Assembly: GCF_030418165.1 (NCBI RefSeq)
Contig: NZ_JAUHTQ010000007.1
Span: forward strand, 62,001 to 126,000
Direction of reading: 5' to 3'
DNA: 64,000 bases
DNA from: Ureibacillus aquaedulcis
GTDB taxonomy: Bacteria > Bacillota > Bacilli > Bacillales_A > Planococcaceae
Shown here: positions 8,944 to 18,295 of the stretch, piece by piece
Position numbering within the stretch: position 1 is the first letter of the stretch
How the letters are laid out: every line of letters begins with the position of its first letter
Made by a program: the position numbers and the translations under genes
Notes under the pieces: model-generated
The model's database searches: none
Told to the model about the DNA's origin: nothing
What the model saw: the letters and a program-made list of their open reading frames with translations, nothing else

Positions 8944-9696
8944 TTAACCATTCTTCTCTTGGCGTTTGCGGTAAACTTCATACATTAAAAGGGCAGCAGC
9001 TACTGAGGCATTTAATGAATTTACATGTCCAATCATTGGCAAGTGATACAAAAAGTCGCATTTATCTTTTAATAATCTACTCATACCGCGGCCCTCACTG
9101 CCGATAATTACTGCCAATGGCAAGGTTGCATCCATTTTACGATAATCGGCTGAGCCTTTTGCGTCGGTCCCGGCAATCCACACACCGTTGTCTTTCAATT
9201 CATCGACCGTTTGCGCCAGATTTGTTACTCGAACAACCGGCACATGTTCGATTGCACCTGTAGAGGCTTTTGCAACAACCGCTGTTAATCCCACCGCACG
9301 TCTTTTCGGAATAATGATGCCATGAACACCAATTGCATCCGCTGTTCGCATAATAGAACCTAGGTTATGGGGATCTTCAAGTTCATCAAGGATAAGGAAA
9401 AATGGATCTTCGTTTTTTGCCTTCGCCGCCTCAAATAAATCAGCCAACTCTGCGTACTTATATGCTGCAACTGAAGCGACAATCCCTTGATGGTTTTCGC
9501 TAGATAATTGATCTACCTTTTTTTTAGGAACAAACTGCACAAGTATTCCCCGCTCACGGGCTAAGTCCAATAACTCGTTAACGCCGGTCTTCTTTACGCC
9601 TTCAGCTATCCAAAGCTTATTGATTTCCCTTCCGGAACGCAGTGCTTCAAGCACCGGGTTTTTTCCAGCAATCATTTCATTATTGTGTTCAGTCAT
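8944..9696 (-). CDS. rlmB: 23S rRNA (guanosine-2'-O) methyltransferase RlmB (SpoU family)
   Basis: A 250-residue SPOUT (knotted) methyltransferase of the TrmH/RlmB type, which modifies a guanosine in the 23S P loop in E. coli. The N-terminal L30e-like substrate-binding domain begins [20 protein letters not shown]. The three SpoU motifs are [31 protein letters not shown] and [15 protein letters not shown]. Its start overlaps the mrnC stop by 1 nt (TAATG), indicating coupled translation. Target specificity is inferred from family and context. Confidence 0.93.
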   Translation of the reverse strand: MTEHNNEMIAGKNPVLEALRSGREINKLWIAEGVKKTGVNELLDLARERGILVQFVPKKKVDQLSSENHQGIVASVAAYKYAELADLFEAAKAKNEDPFFLILDELEDPHNLGSIMRTADAIGVHGIIIPKRRAVGLTAVVAKASTGAIEHVPVVRVTNLAQTVDELKDNGVWIAGTDAKGSADYRKMDATLPLAVIIGSEGRGMSRLLKDKCDFLYHLPMIGHVNSLNASVAAALLMYEVYRKRQEKNG

Positions 9697-10112
9697 TACG
9701 AAGCCCCCTTTGATTGCTCAACTATTATTATTGCATATTCGATTATTTCATTGACTCGTTCATATTGCTTTGTAAGATAGAGACTACCTAAAACCGCTTC
9801 AAATCCAGAACTGTTTCGATAGGTTTGTACATCTGTATTTTTTGGAACCGAACCCGATTTTGCATTGCGTCCTCTTTTGAAGACTGCAACCTCTTCTTCT
9901 GTTAAATAATCTTCATCCATTAAGCGATGGATAATCATAGATTGAGCTTTGGCTGATACATAATTTGTCGCTTCTTTATGTAGCCGATTCGGCTTTGCTC
10001 GTCCATTTAAGAGGAGATGCTCCCGAACCTTTTGTTCGAGAACAGCATCTCCCATATAAGCCAACGCTAGCGCGTTTAGTTGTTTTACATCTTCTATACG
10101 GAGTTGCATCAT
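9696..10112 (-). CDS. mrnC: Mini-ribonuclease III
   Basis: A 138-residue RNase III catalytic domain without a double-stranded RNA-binding domain. It matures the ends of 23S rRNA precursor in Bacillus, with ribosomal protein L3 as helper. The signature helix [20 protein letters not shown] carries the catalytic acidic residues, and [20 protein letters not shown] with [20 protein letters not shown] is the second half of the active site. It begins 1 nt after the cysS stop and overlaps rlmB. Confidence 0.94.
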   Translation of the reverse strand: MMQLRIEDVKQLNALALAYMGDAVLEQKVREHLLLNGRAKPNRLHKEATNYVSAKAQSMIIHRLMDEDYLTEEEVAVFKRGRNAKSGSVPKNTDVQTYRNSSGFEAVLGSLYLTKQYERVNEIIEYAIIIVEQSKGAS

Positions 10113-10113
10113 C

Positions 10114-11517
10114 TTATAAACCCCGTTTCCAACGTGTACCTTGACGTGTATCTTCCAAAATAATATTCATATTCAAAAGTTGGTCACGAATTTCATCTGA
10201 ACGAGCAAAATCGCGATTTTTGCGCGCCATGTTGCGTTCTTCGATTAATACTTCAATTTCCTCGTCCAGCAATTCATTTTCCACTACGAATTTAATGCCC
10301 AGGACGTCACCAAGTGCATCGAACGTTTCTATAAACTCTTTCAATACATGCTCTTCTGTATTTGCTTCATTTAGGTAAGTATTTGCAATACGCGCCAGTT
10401 CAAACAAAGTAGAGATTGAATTGGCCGTATTGAAATCGTCGTCCATCGTAATTTCAAATTCCTTTTTCACTTCAAGGATTTTATTCAAATATTCTTCACC
10501 GTTACTAGATAGGTTCGTCGAAGCTGTTAATCGGTACTGAATATTAGAATAAGCAGTACGCAGTCTTTCTAATCCTGCCTGAGCAGACTCGACTAAATCT
10601 TGCGCAAAGTTAATCGGATGACGATAATGTACAGATAGCATAAAGAATCGCAATACTTGCGGGTCGATCTGTTGGCGGATATCGTTTACTAACACGAAGT
10701 TCCCAAGTGATTTCGACATCTTCTCATTATCAATATTAATATACCCATTGTGCATCCAGTAACGCGCAAATTCTTTTCCTGTATAGGCTTCCGATTGGGC
10801 AATTTCATTTTCGTGGTGAGGGAACGTTAAATCCTGCCCTCCAGCATGGATATCGATTGTATCACCCAAATGTTCTCGTGCCATTACCGAGCATTCAATA
10901 TGCCATCCTGGGCGTCCTTCACCGAAAGGACTTTCCCACTTGATCTCGCCTGGTTTTGCAGCTTTCCAAAGAGCGAAATCCAGGGGATCCTCTTTTTTCT
11001 CACCAGCTTCAATACGGGCACCCACTTTTAAGTCATCAATCGGCTGATGCGATAATTTCCCATATCCATCAAATTTACGAGTGCGGTAATACACATCTCC
11101 CTGTGATTCGTACGCATATCCTTTTTCGATTAATACACCGATAAAATCAATAATATCTTGCATATGGTTTGTTACACGGGGATGTACGTCTGCCTTTTTG
11201 CAGCCAAGAGCGGTAATATCCTCAAAATACGCGTCGATAAACCGATTTGTTAGCTCGAAAACATCCTCACCCAATTCATTTGCCGCTTTGATGATTTTGT
11301 CGTCCACATCTGTAAAGTTTGAAACGTATTTTACATCATAGCCTTTATATTGGAAGTAGCGGCGAACTGTATCATAGACAATAACCGGGCGTGCATTCCC
11401 GATATGGATAAAGTTATATACAGTCGGGCCGCATACATACATTTTTACTTTTCCTTCTTCAAGCGGGACAAATGGTTCCTTTTGTCTCGTCAAGGAATTA
11501 AATATTTGAATTGCCAT
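10114..11517 (-). CDS. cysS: Cysteine-tRNA ligase
   Basis: A 467-residue class I synthetase that charges tRNA-Cys. The HIGH-type motif is in [19 protein letters not shown], which also provides the first zinc cysteine; further zinc ligands are in WHIECSVMA and [12 protein letters not shown], and the KMSKS motif is in [15 protein letters not shown]. The C-terminal anticodon-binding domain ends in [13 protein letters not shown] Cys-specific T-box lies directly upstream (11602-11850), so cysS itself is the first gene under T-box control. In many Bacillus genomes cysE stands in that place. Confidence 0.97.
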   Translation of the reverse strand: MAIQIFNSLTRQKEPFVPLEEGKVKMYVCGPTVYNFIHIGNARPVIVYDTVRRYFQYKGYDVKYVSNFTDVDDKIIKAANELGEDVFELTNRFIDAYFEDITALGCKKADVHPRVTNHMQDIIDFIGVLIEKGYAYESQGDVYYRTRKFDGYGKLSHQPIDDLKVGARIEAGEKKEDPLDFALWKAAKPGEIKWESPFGEGRPGWHIECSVMAREHLGDTIDIHAGGQDLTFPHHENEIAQSEAYTGKEFARYWMHNGYINIDNEKMSKSLGNFVLVNDIRQQIDPQVLRFFMLSVHYRHPINFAQDLVESAQAGLERLRTAYSNIQYRLTASTNLSSNGEEYLNKILEVKKEFEITMDDDFNTANSISTLFELARIANTYLNEANTEEHVLKEFIETFDALGDVLGIKFVVENELLDEEIEVLIEERNMARKNRDFARSDEIRDQLLNMNIILEDTRQGTRWKRGL

Positions 11518-11601
11518 TTTACTCTCTCCTTTTGATAGCTTCTTAAAGCCTTTTTAGATTGTTTTTACTAAAATAAATTCGAAGCAAATTTAAATAAAAA
11601 A

Positions 11602-11850
11602 ACGCCCCTATCTTTTCATATGAAAAGACAGAGACGCTATTATACGTGGTTCCACTCTGATTGAAAGCATTGAATACTTAAATAAAATGCTTTCCGCTCG
11701 AAAGTCCGTTAACGCCGGACGACTCGACTCGCTTACTGAAGTTTCGGCTGAGTGCTCAAAGGTGCATTTCCATAAATCAGTGGCCCAGGTCACTTTCAGC
11801 CGATGATGACCCTCTCTTTTGCAGCATGAGTTATGTACTTCTCCTTATCA
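11602..11850 (-). ncRNA. T-box riboswitch with UGC (Cys) specifier, upstream of cysS
   Basis: Minus strand, 5' to 3': a stem I with an AGTA-type kink near 11840; an apical GGCTGAAAG region; specifier-loop sequence GAAATGCACC with the Cys codon TGC at 11766-11764; the conserved T-box TGGAACCACG at 11654-11645; and a long terminator, GCGTCTCTGTCTTTTC pairing with GAAAAGATAGGGGCGT (11637-11602), then TTTTTTT. Uncharged tRNA-Cys should stabilise the antiterminator. This explains most of the 420-bp gap between gltX and cysS; 11851-11937 shows nothing I recognise. Confidence 0.93.
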
Positions 11851-11937
11851 ACGCTTTTAATTATGAATTCATACAATTACGACTTAAAGTAATTTCATTT
11901 TACAATAGGTTTACCAAAAGTCAATTAATTGAGATGC

Positions 11938-13398
11938 CTACTTTACGTATTTTTCAATACGGGCAACCGCTTTTTCTTTCCCGATCAAGGCAATGGCTTC
12001 GGGTAGTTCCGGTCCATGTGTTTGACCTGTTGTTACAACACGGATTGGCATGAACAGGTTTTTCCCCTTGTGCCCTGTCTCTTTTTGAACCGCTTTAATA
12101 GCAGCTTTAATGGAAGGTGCATCAAAGCTTTCAAGTGCTTCCAGCTGTCCTTTGAAGGAAGTCATTACTTCTGGAATTTGTTCACCAGCCAGTACTTCTT
12201 TCGCCTCTTCATCATATTCGATTTCTTCCGTAAAGAATAAGCTTGATAGCTCCACGATTTCTGCACCAAAGCTCATTTGGTTATGATAAAGGCCAACTAA
12301 AGCTGTTGCCCATGCTTGTTGCTCTTCGTTTAGTTCCTCTGGAAGTAAACCGGCCTTCTGCAAGTGAGGTAAAGTTAATTCAACCACTTTTTCTAAAGGC
12401 AGCTTTTTAATATATTGATTGTTCATCCATGTTAGTTTATTTTTATCAAACATGGATGGTGACTTCGAAAGACGCTTTTCATCAAAGATTTCGATGAATT
12501 GTTCTTTCGTGAAGATTTCCTCTTCTCCTTCCGGCGACCAACCTAAAAGGGCAAAGAAGTTAAACATTGCTTCCGGCAAGTAGCCAAGCTCTTTATATTG
12601 TGTAACGAATTGAATGATTGACTCATCACGTTTTGATAACTTTTTGTGGTCCTCATTCACGATCAATGTCATATGACCGTATTGTGGATACTCCCAATCA
12701 AAGGCATCAAAAATCATCATTTGTTTTGGTGTATTCGATAAATGTTCTTCTCCACGGAATACATGAGTAATGTCCATAAAATGATCATCTAAAACAACGG
12801 CATAATTATATGTCGGGATTCCGTTCGCTTTTACAAGTACCCAGTCACCAATATCCTTTGATTCGAATGTTACATCACCACGCACTAGATCCGTAAAGCG
12901 GTAAGTTGTGTTTTCCGGTACACGCATACGAATTGTGTATGGAATACCTTCAGCTTCTTTTGCAGCAACTTCTTCTTTTGTTAAGTGACGGCATTTTCCA
13001 TCATAAGTAGGTGCCGCTACACCTTTTGCTCTTTGAGCTTCACGTGAAGCTTCCAGCTCTTCAGATGTACAGAAACATTTATAAGCAATTCCACGCTCCA
13101 ATAATTCTTCAGCATGTTTCGTATAAACATCCAAACGTTCCATTTGGCGGTACGGTGCGTACGGTCCACCGATATCAATCGACTCATCAGGAGTAATGCC
13201 TAACCAACGCAGGTTATCAAGCTGAGACGCTTCTCCACCCTCTACATTACGTTCAATATCTGTATCCTCAATACGAACGATAAATTTACCGTTGTGATGT
13301 TTTGCAAATAAATAGTTAAATAATGCCGTACGTGCTCCACCAATGTGTAAAAATCCTGTTGGACTTGGCGCATAACGAACGCGAACTTCCTTCGTCAT
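11938..13398 (-). CDS. gltX: Glutamate-tRNA ligase
   Basis: A 486-residue class I synthetase. The HIGH motif is in [20 protein letters not shown] and KMSKS is in [14 protein letters not shown]. Both halves have normal Bacillus length. In Bacillales without a separate GlnRS this enzyme also charges tRNA-Gln with glutamate, which is later amidated by GatCAB. The zinc-ribbon-like insert [19 protein letters not shown] is present. The start ATG at 13398 is preceded by AGGAGG. The usual follower cysE is absent; a T-box and cysS follow instead. Confidence 0.97.
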   Translation of the reverse strand: MTKEVRVRYAPSPTGFLHIGGARTALFNYLFAKHHNGKFIVRIEDTDIERNVEGGEASQLDNLRWLGITPDESIDIGGPYAPYRQMERLDVYTKHAEELLERGIAYKCFCTSEELEASREAQRAKGVAAPTYDGKCRHLTKEEVAAKEAEGIPYTIRMRVPENTTYRFTDLVRGDVTFESKDIGDWVLVKANGIPTYNYAVVLDDHFMDITHVFRGEEHLSNTPKQMMIFDAFDWEYPQYGHMTLIVNEDHKKLSKRDESIIQFVTQYKELGYLPEAMFNFFALLGWSPEGEEEIFTKEQFIEIFDEKRLSKSPSMFDKNKLTWMNNQYIKKLPLEKVVELTLPHLQKAGLLPEELNEEQQAWATALVGLYHNQMSFGAEIVELSSLFFTEEIEYDEEAKEVLAGEQIPEVMTSFKGQLEALESFDAPSIKAAIKAVQKETGHKGKNLFMPIRVVTTGQTHGPELPEAIALIGKEKAVARIEKYVK

Positions 13399-13520
13399 AA
13401 TAATTGCCTCCTACTATTAGTTCAAAAAGTTTGTTATATATATTGAGAAATCGGAATCTAAAACTCTTCCCATGTTAACCTTGTACATTTTACCACTCAA
13501 GGATAAGAATGAAAAGTGAG

Positions 13521-13815
13521 ACACGAAATGTGAAGAAGGCTCGCCCAGCCGTGAAAGAAACTGGAGGGGCTGACAAAAGGACGCTCTTTGTCCTTGCAGG
13601 CAGCACCAAAGTTTCCGAGCGGTTAGCCCGCGCAACTAGACATAACGAAATGTGGAGAACGCTCGCCCAGCTCTGACAACAACTGGCCGACAACAACGCC
13701 ACGTCGTGTGGCATTGTCGGCACTTGCACATCCGTGTGCGGCGGCGGAGTTGACAAAAGGACGCTCTCTGTCCTTGAAGACTGCACCGAAGTTTCCGAGC
13801 GGCTAACTTGCACAT
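13521..13815. repeat. Imperfect tandem, hairpin-rich intergenic repeat (ispF-gltX gap)
   Basis: Two diverged copies lie in the 490-bp gap. Copy 1 (13521-13638) and copy 2 (13640-13813) share ACGAAATGTG, GCTCGCCCAGC, TGACAAAAGGACGCTCT, TGTCCTTG and AAGTTTCCGAGCGG in the same order. Copy 2 has an extra 60 bp that folds into GCCGACAA...TTGTCGGC (13686-13721) and GCACA/TGTGC hairpins. The block is visibly richer in G+C than its surroundings. No protein with a ribosome site is apparent. It looks like a dispersed genomic repeat, but no other copy is in this window. Confidence 0.65.
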
Positions 13816-13890
13816 TCAGAGAATGGCCGATAACCATATGCTTTGAAGCCTATTCAGTCTCCTTATCCTCAAAAATCTCTAAAATATAAT

Positions 13891-14367
13891 TTATTTCTTA
13901 ATTAGTAAAATCGTCGCCATTGCTGCAATTCCTTCTTCACGACCTGTGAAGCCCAACTTCTCGGTTGTCGTTGCTTTCACATTTACTTGAGATGGATCAG
14001 CTTTCAGAAGCTCGGCAATTCGATTACGCATAGGTTCAATATATGGGGCCATCTTAGGGCGCTGTGCCATAATCGTACAATCCACATTTCCTAGTACGTA
14101 GCCCTTTTCCTCAACGATCTTCCAAATATACTCCAGCAACTTTGCGCTATCTGCATCTTTGAATGCCGGGTCTGTATCAGGGAAATGATGACCGATATCC
14201 CCCTCACCAATTGCTCCCAATGCTGCATCTGTTACTGTATGCAATAGCACGTCTGCATCCGAATGTCCCAGAAGCCCCTTATCATGGGGAATTTCAATCC
14301 CACCAATAATCAGTGGTCGATCCTCCGCGAATGCATGTACGTCAAAACCTTGTCCTACTCGAAACAT
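13891..14367 (-). CDS. ispF: 2-C-methyl-D-erythritol 2,4-cyclodiphosphate synthase
   Basis: A 158-residue trimeric MEP-pathway enzyme that cyclises CDP-methylerythritol 2-phosphate on the way to isoprenoid precursors. [13 protein letters not shown] carries the metal ligands D9 and H11, [20 protein letters not shown] carries H43 and the DADV motif, and [19 protein letters not shown] is the CDP-binding segment. It follows ispD by 10 nt, so the two pathway enzymes are co-transcribed. Confidence 0.97.
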   Translation of the reverse strand: MFRVGQGFDVHAFAEDRPLIIGGIEIPHDKGLLGHSDADVLLHTVTDAALGAIGEGDIGHHFPDTDPAFKDADSAKLLEYIWKIVEEKGYVLGNVDCTIMAQRPKMAPYIEPMRNRIAELLKADPSQVNVKATTTEKLGFTGREEGIAAMATILLIKK

Positions 14368-14377
14368 AATACTCCTC

Positions 14378-15061
14378 CTAGTTGTTGCGTTGCCTTAGTA
14401 TTGCTTCCCCAAATATCAAATCTTCTTTTGTTGTCATTTTTACATTTTCATAAGTACTTTCCACAATATGAACCTGATGTCCCAAGCGTTCAACAAGCAT
14501 TGCTTCATCTGTTCCCAGGAAACCTTGCTCTTCCGCATGGTTCTCTGCCTGCTGCAGCAATTTAAAACGAAAGGCTTGCGGTGTTTGGATCATCCATAAA
14601 CTCTCCCGGTCAACCGTTTCGACGATTACACCATCTCGTACTTTTTTCATTGTATCTTTTGCTCTAACGCCTGCAATGGCAGCCCCCTTTTCCTGGGCTG
14701 CTCCTACCAAACGTGAAATGATTGGTTTTGTTATAAATGGCCTTGCCGCATCATGCACTAACACAATTTCAACCTGCTGCATTGCTTTCATGCATGATTG
14801 GACTGAATGCTGACGTTCTTGACCGCCATTTGGCAGGCCCTTCACTTTCGTAATGTGATAACGCTCAAGCAAACCTTGAATGTATTCACGCTCTTCAGGC
14901 TTTACGGCAAGCCAAATCCCTGTACAATCTTCATCGCTTTGAAAAACTTCTAATGTATGGATTAGAATCGGCTTTTCATTAAGCTGTAAAAATAATTTAT
15001 TTTGACCAGCTCCCATTCGTTTTCCGCTTCCTGCTGCCGGGAGCACTACTTCATATTGCAC
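14378..15061 (-). CDS. ispD: 2-C-methyl-D-erythritol 4-phosphate cytidylyltransferase
   Basis: The MEP-pathway enzyme that makes CDP-methylerythritol from MEP and CTP. The nucleotide-binding loop is [12 protein letters not shown] and the second core motif is [13 protein letters not shown]. At 227 residues it is close to Bacillus IspD (232). An in-frame GTG at 15076 exists, but the GTG at 15061 gives [14 protein letters not shown] right after the start as in homologues; neither has a strong ribosome site. It lies downstream of yacL with a gap of about 110 bp. Confidence 0.95.
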   Translation of the reverse strand: MQYEVVLPAAGSGKRMGAGQNKLFLQLNEKPILIHTLEVFQSDEDCTGIWLAVKPEEREYIQGLLERYHITKVKGLPNGGQERQHSVQSCMKAMQQVEIVLVHDAARPFITKPIISRLVGAAQEKGAAIAGVRAKDTMKKVRDGVIVETVDRESLWMIQTPQAFRFKLLQQAENHAEEQGFLGTDEAMLVERLGHQVHIVESTYENVKMTTKEDLIFGEAILRQRNN

Positions 15062-15172
15062 AAATTCACTTCCCACTCTTTAAAAACCGCATTTTGTTCA
15101 TAATAGGCAGCTTTAATCCTTCATTTTTTTAACCTCAAAAATGAGCGCAAGCTTTGGTGTTTCCCTATCCTT

Positions 15173-16267
15173 TTATGCTGCCTGCTCATCTTTGGGTTTG
15201 GCAAATATCATGCGACCGGCCGATGTTTGCAGAACACTTGTCACCGTTACGGTAATCGCTTGCCCAATAAAGCTCCGGCCGCCCTCTACAACAATCATCG
15301 TGCCGTCATCCAAATAGGCGACACCCTGATTTTGTTCTTTTCCATCTTTTATAACAACTACCTGCATATCTTCACCAGGGATGACAACTGGCTTCACGGC
15401 ATTTGCCAAATCGTTGATATTCAATACTTGGACATGATGGAGATCACAAACCTTATTCAAATTAAAATCGTTCGTTAAAATTTGGGCACCCATTTTCTTC
15501 GCAAGGCGTACTAGCTTTAGATCAACCTCTTGTACATCCTCAAAATCCTCTTCCGAAATTTGTACAGTAGTGACACGTTCGTCCTGCAGTTTTTTCAACA
15601 TATCCAACCCTCGACGCCCACGAGTACGCTTTAACGTATCCGAGGAATCGGCGATATGCTGAAGCTCCGTTAGAACAAACTGGGGAACAATCAGCACCCC
15701 TTCAATAAACCCTGTAGATGAAATATCAGCAATTCGCCCGTCAATAATGACGCTCGTATCCAACAACTTGTAAAGTTGCTTCTCCTCTGTTTGAGAAGGT
15801 GCCGAATCGATTGACTTCTTCTTTTGCGATGTTTGGGATTTTGAAAACATTTGACCTAGTTCCTCGCGCTTTGTAAAGCCTACACGGAAACCTAGATATC
15901 CAAGTAAAATGGATAGCATCATTGGTAGAAACTCAGTAATGATGGGGATTTGAATTCGTTCGATGGCAAATCCGATTAGAAAAGCAACCATTAAACCTAC
16001 AATTAGCCCAAGAGATCCAAATAACAGGTCTGCTGCCGGAATTTTAAATAATATACCTTCCATCCAGACAATTAGCTTTACAAAATAATCTGATAAAGCA
16101 AATGATAAAACAAATAACAAAATTGCACCTAATGCTACCGATACATACGGATTGTTAAGCCAGGGATTAGATGATAAATTAATAAACTCGTATAATGGCG
16201 GTAAGAAAACAAAACCTAACGCTCCTCCGATAAATAAGAAAGCAATTTGTATTACTCTTTTCAACAT
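15173..16267 (-). CDS. yacL: Membrane-anchored PIN/TRAM domain protein YacL
   Basis: A 364-residue protein with four membrane segments (about residues 5-130), a charged linker with QTSQKKKSIDSAP, a PIN nuclease-like domain from about 170 (LLDTSVIIDGRIADI, with further acidic residues in ILTNDFNLNKVCDL) and a C-terminal TRAM domain (VAYLDDGTMIVVEGGRSFIG). The function in Bacillus is not settled; the domains suggest an RNA-directed enzyme at the membrane. The ATG at 16267 is 8 nt from AAGGAGG; an in-frame GTG at 16276 overlaps that site. disA, normally between radA and this gene, is absent. Confidence 0.93.
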   Translation of the reverse strand: MLKRVIQIAFLFIGGALGFVFLPPLYEFINLSSNPWLNNPYVSVALGAILLFVLSFALSDYFVKLIVWMEGILFKIPAADLLFGSLGLIVGLMVAFLIGFAIERIQIPIITEFLPMMLSILLGYLGFRVGFTKREELGQMFSKSQTSQKKKSIDSAPSQTEEKQLYKLLDTSVIIDGRIADISSTGFIEGVLIVPQFVLTELQHIADSSDTLKRTRGRRGLDMLKKLQDERVTTVQISEEDFEDVQEVDLKLVRLAKKMGAQILTNDFNLNKVCDLHHVQVLNINDLANAVKPVVIPGEDMQVVVIKDGKEQNQGVAYLDDGTMIVVEGGRSFIGQAITVTVTSVLQTSAGRMIFAKPKDEQAA

Positions 16268-16411
16268 ACTTCCCACCTCCTTTTCTTATTAACAATTATA
16301 CATAGTTCACCTACTGTTTTCGCTAAAAAACACTTCATTAATTTTAAAATTAAGGGAAATTATTCTTTGGCGTATAAAATAACATATGTTCTATTTCTAC
16401 CCAAAATTAAA

Positions 16412-16450
16412 AGGAAAAATGCCCATACAACAAAAATGATTGTATAGGCA
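16412..16450 (-). terminator. Terminator after radA
   Basis: TGCCTATACAA and TTGTATGGGCA (16450-16420) form an 11-bp stem with one G-T pair, followed by a T-rich run on the minus strand. It ends the ctsR-to-radA unit and separates it from yacL. Confidence 0.85.
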
Positions 16451-16484
16451 CTGTTCTTGGATACTTTTTAGGCAATATCCCTCA

Positions 16485-17861
16485 TTATAAATCGTTAAAG
16501 CAAGCTCTTAATGCCTCATTTATCGTTTCAATGCCAACCACTTGAATACCGCTTGGATAATCCCATCCACCTTGATTCGAAGCAGGGATAAAGGCACGTT
16601 TAAATCCTAGTCGCGCCGCCTCCTGAACTCGCTGCTCAATTCTTGATACTCGACGAACTTCCCCTGTTAAACCGACTTCCCCTATAAAGCAATCCGTCGA
16701 TTTGACTGCCTGATCCTTAAAACTGGACACAATGGAAGTCAAAACCGCCAAGTCAATGGCAGGCTCATCAAGCTTTACACCACCAGCTACTTTGATATAG
16801 GCATCCTGGGCTTGCAGCAGCAGTCCCATCCGTTTTTCCAACACAGCCATTAAAAGCTGAACGCGATTTTGGTCTACTCCTGTAGACATTCGTTTCGGAT
16901 AATTAAAACTTGTTGGAGTTACCAATGATTGAATTTCAACCAGTATAGGTCTTGTTCCTTCCATCGAGGCTACAATGGTAGAGCCTGCTGCATCATAGGA
17001 ACGCTCCTCTAAAAATAATTCAGATGGATTGGATACTTCTTTTAAACCAGCCTGTACCATTTCGAAAATGGCAATTTCATTTGTTGAACCAAAACGGTTT
17101 TTTACACTTCGTAAAATTCGGTACGTATGATGGCGTTCTCCTTCGAAATACAGAACAGTATCCACCATATGTTCCAATAAACGAGGACCAGCGATCTGCC
17201 CCTCTTTTGTCACGTGGCCGACCAGGAAAATAGCGATACCTTTTGTTTTCGCAATCCGCATTAACTCTGCCGTACATTCACGAACTTGAGAAACACTTCC
17301 TGGAGCACTTGTCACTTCCGGGTGGTGGATTGTTTGTATCGAGTCGATAATAACAAATTTCGGTGCGACTTCTTCGATTGTTTGGTTAATCAATTCCAGA
17401 TTTGTTTCGGAATAAATATAGAGTTCCGGTGATTGCACGCCTAAACGGGAAGCTCGAAGTTTCGTTTGGCGCATCGATTCTTCTCCGGATATGTACAACA
17501 TGCGATGTCCTTTATTGGACAAAAGGGCGGATACTTGCATGAGTAAAGTCGATTTACCAATCCCGGGATCTCCCCCAATTAAAACGAGCGAACCCGGAAC
17601 GATTCCTCCCCCTAGCACGCGGTTAAGTTCATCCATTTCTGTTGGAATTCGCGGTTCATCCGAGGTTTCGATATTAATAATAGGCGTTGCTTTTTGTGAG
17701 ATCGTATTGGAATGCTGGAAAGCACCGCGGGGCCCCTTTGAGATGACTTCCACTTCTTCCACCATGGTATTCCAGCCCCCGCAACCCGGGCAGCGTCCCA
17801 TCCATTTTGGAGATTCATAGCCACATGAATTACAACAAAACTTTGATTTCTTTTTTGCCAT
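16485..17861 (-). CDS. radA: DNA repair/branch migration ATPase RadA
   Basis: A 458-residue RecA-related helicase acting in recombination and transformation. The N-terminal zinc finger is [20 protein letters not shown]; the RecA-like core has Walker [13 protein letters not shown] and the RadA-specific KNRFGSTNE motif; the C-terminal half is Lon-protease-like ([36 protein letters not shown]) without a protease active site. It lies downstream of clpC but is separated by a terminator and a 430-bp gap with a repeat element, so it may have its own promoter. Confidence 0.97.
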   Translation of the reverse strand: MAKKKSKFCCNSCGYESPKWMGRCPGCGGWNTMVEEVEVISKGPRGAFQHSNTISQKATPIINIETSDEPRIPTEMDELNRVLGGGIVPGSLVLIGGDPGIGKSTLLMQVSALLSNKGHRMLYISGEESMRQTKLRASRLGVQSPELYIYSETNLELINQTIEEVAPKFVIIDSIQTIHHPEVTSAPGSVSQVRECTAELMRIAKTKGIAIFLVGHVTKEGQIAGPRLLEHMVDTVLYFEGERHHTYRILRSVKNRFGSTNEIAIFEMVQAGLKEVSNPSELFLEERSYDAAGSTIVASMEGTRPILVEIQSLVTPTSFNYPKRMSTGVDQNRVQLLMAVLEKRMGLLLQAQDAYIKVAGGVKLDEPAIDLAVLTSIVSSFKDQAVKSTDCFIGEVGLTGEVRRVSRIEQRVQEAARLGFKRAFIPASNQGGWDYPSGIQVVGIETINEALRACFNDL

Positions 17862-18086
17862 CCTGACTCTCCTTTGATTTCTATTCTTTAGTTAATTGTA
17901 CATGACAACCCTGTGAACCTCCTAATATAAGTAGCAGTCGATTAATTTTAAAAAACTTGTAAAGTAATTATAATTTGACTATAGGGATAACTATTTTAAA
18001 TGCAGAATCATTGGCCAATTTAGTAAACGCAGCCTACTAAGCAAGCAGCAAAATAGTCCAGAATTTTCAGAAGGGTTTACTATTAT

Positions 18087-18162
18087 GAGTGGGGCCTTAA
18101 CATAACCCCGGAAAAAAACTTAGGCGTCCTGTTGCAAGTCCCATGACCAACGTTGTGTTGCC
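18087..18162 (-). repeat. Dispersed repeat, copy B (central module only)
   Basis: Read on the minus strand it contains AACGTTGGTCATGGGACTTG, CAACAGGACG, CCGGGGTTATG and TTAAGGCCCCACTC. This matches the central and right part of the element at 30213-30357. It fills the middle of the 434-bp gap between clpC and radA. No open frame of note overlaps it. Confidence 0.7.
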
Positions 18163-18254
18163 CCCCTAAACCGTTCATCATGGGATATCTATTAGAATTC
18201 TTTATCAGAAATTTATATGTACTATTTAACTCGCTGCAATCCACATTATAAAAA

Positions 18255-18291
18255 CAAAGCGGCTGACCGACAAATCAGCCAACCGCTTTAT
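18255..18291 (-). terminator. Terminator after clpC
   Basis: AAAGCGGTTGGCTGA pairs with TCAGCCGCTTT (one bulge), followed by GTTTTTATAA on the minus strand, a few nt after the clpC stop. Confidence 0.85.
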
Positions 18292-18295
18292 ATGA

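Noticed and set aside
13417-13837. Minus-strand open frames inside the ispF-gltX repeat
   Set aside because: They follow the repeat blocks and differ between the two copies; no ribosome site, so not called genes.
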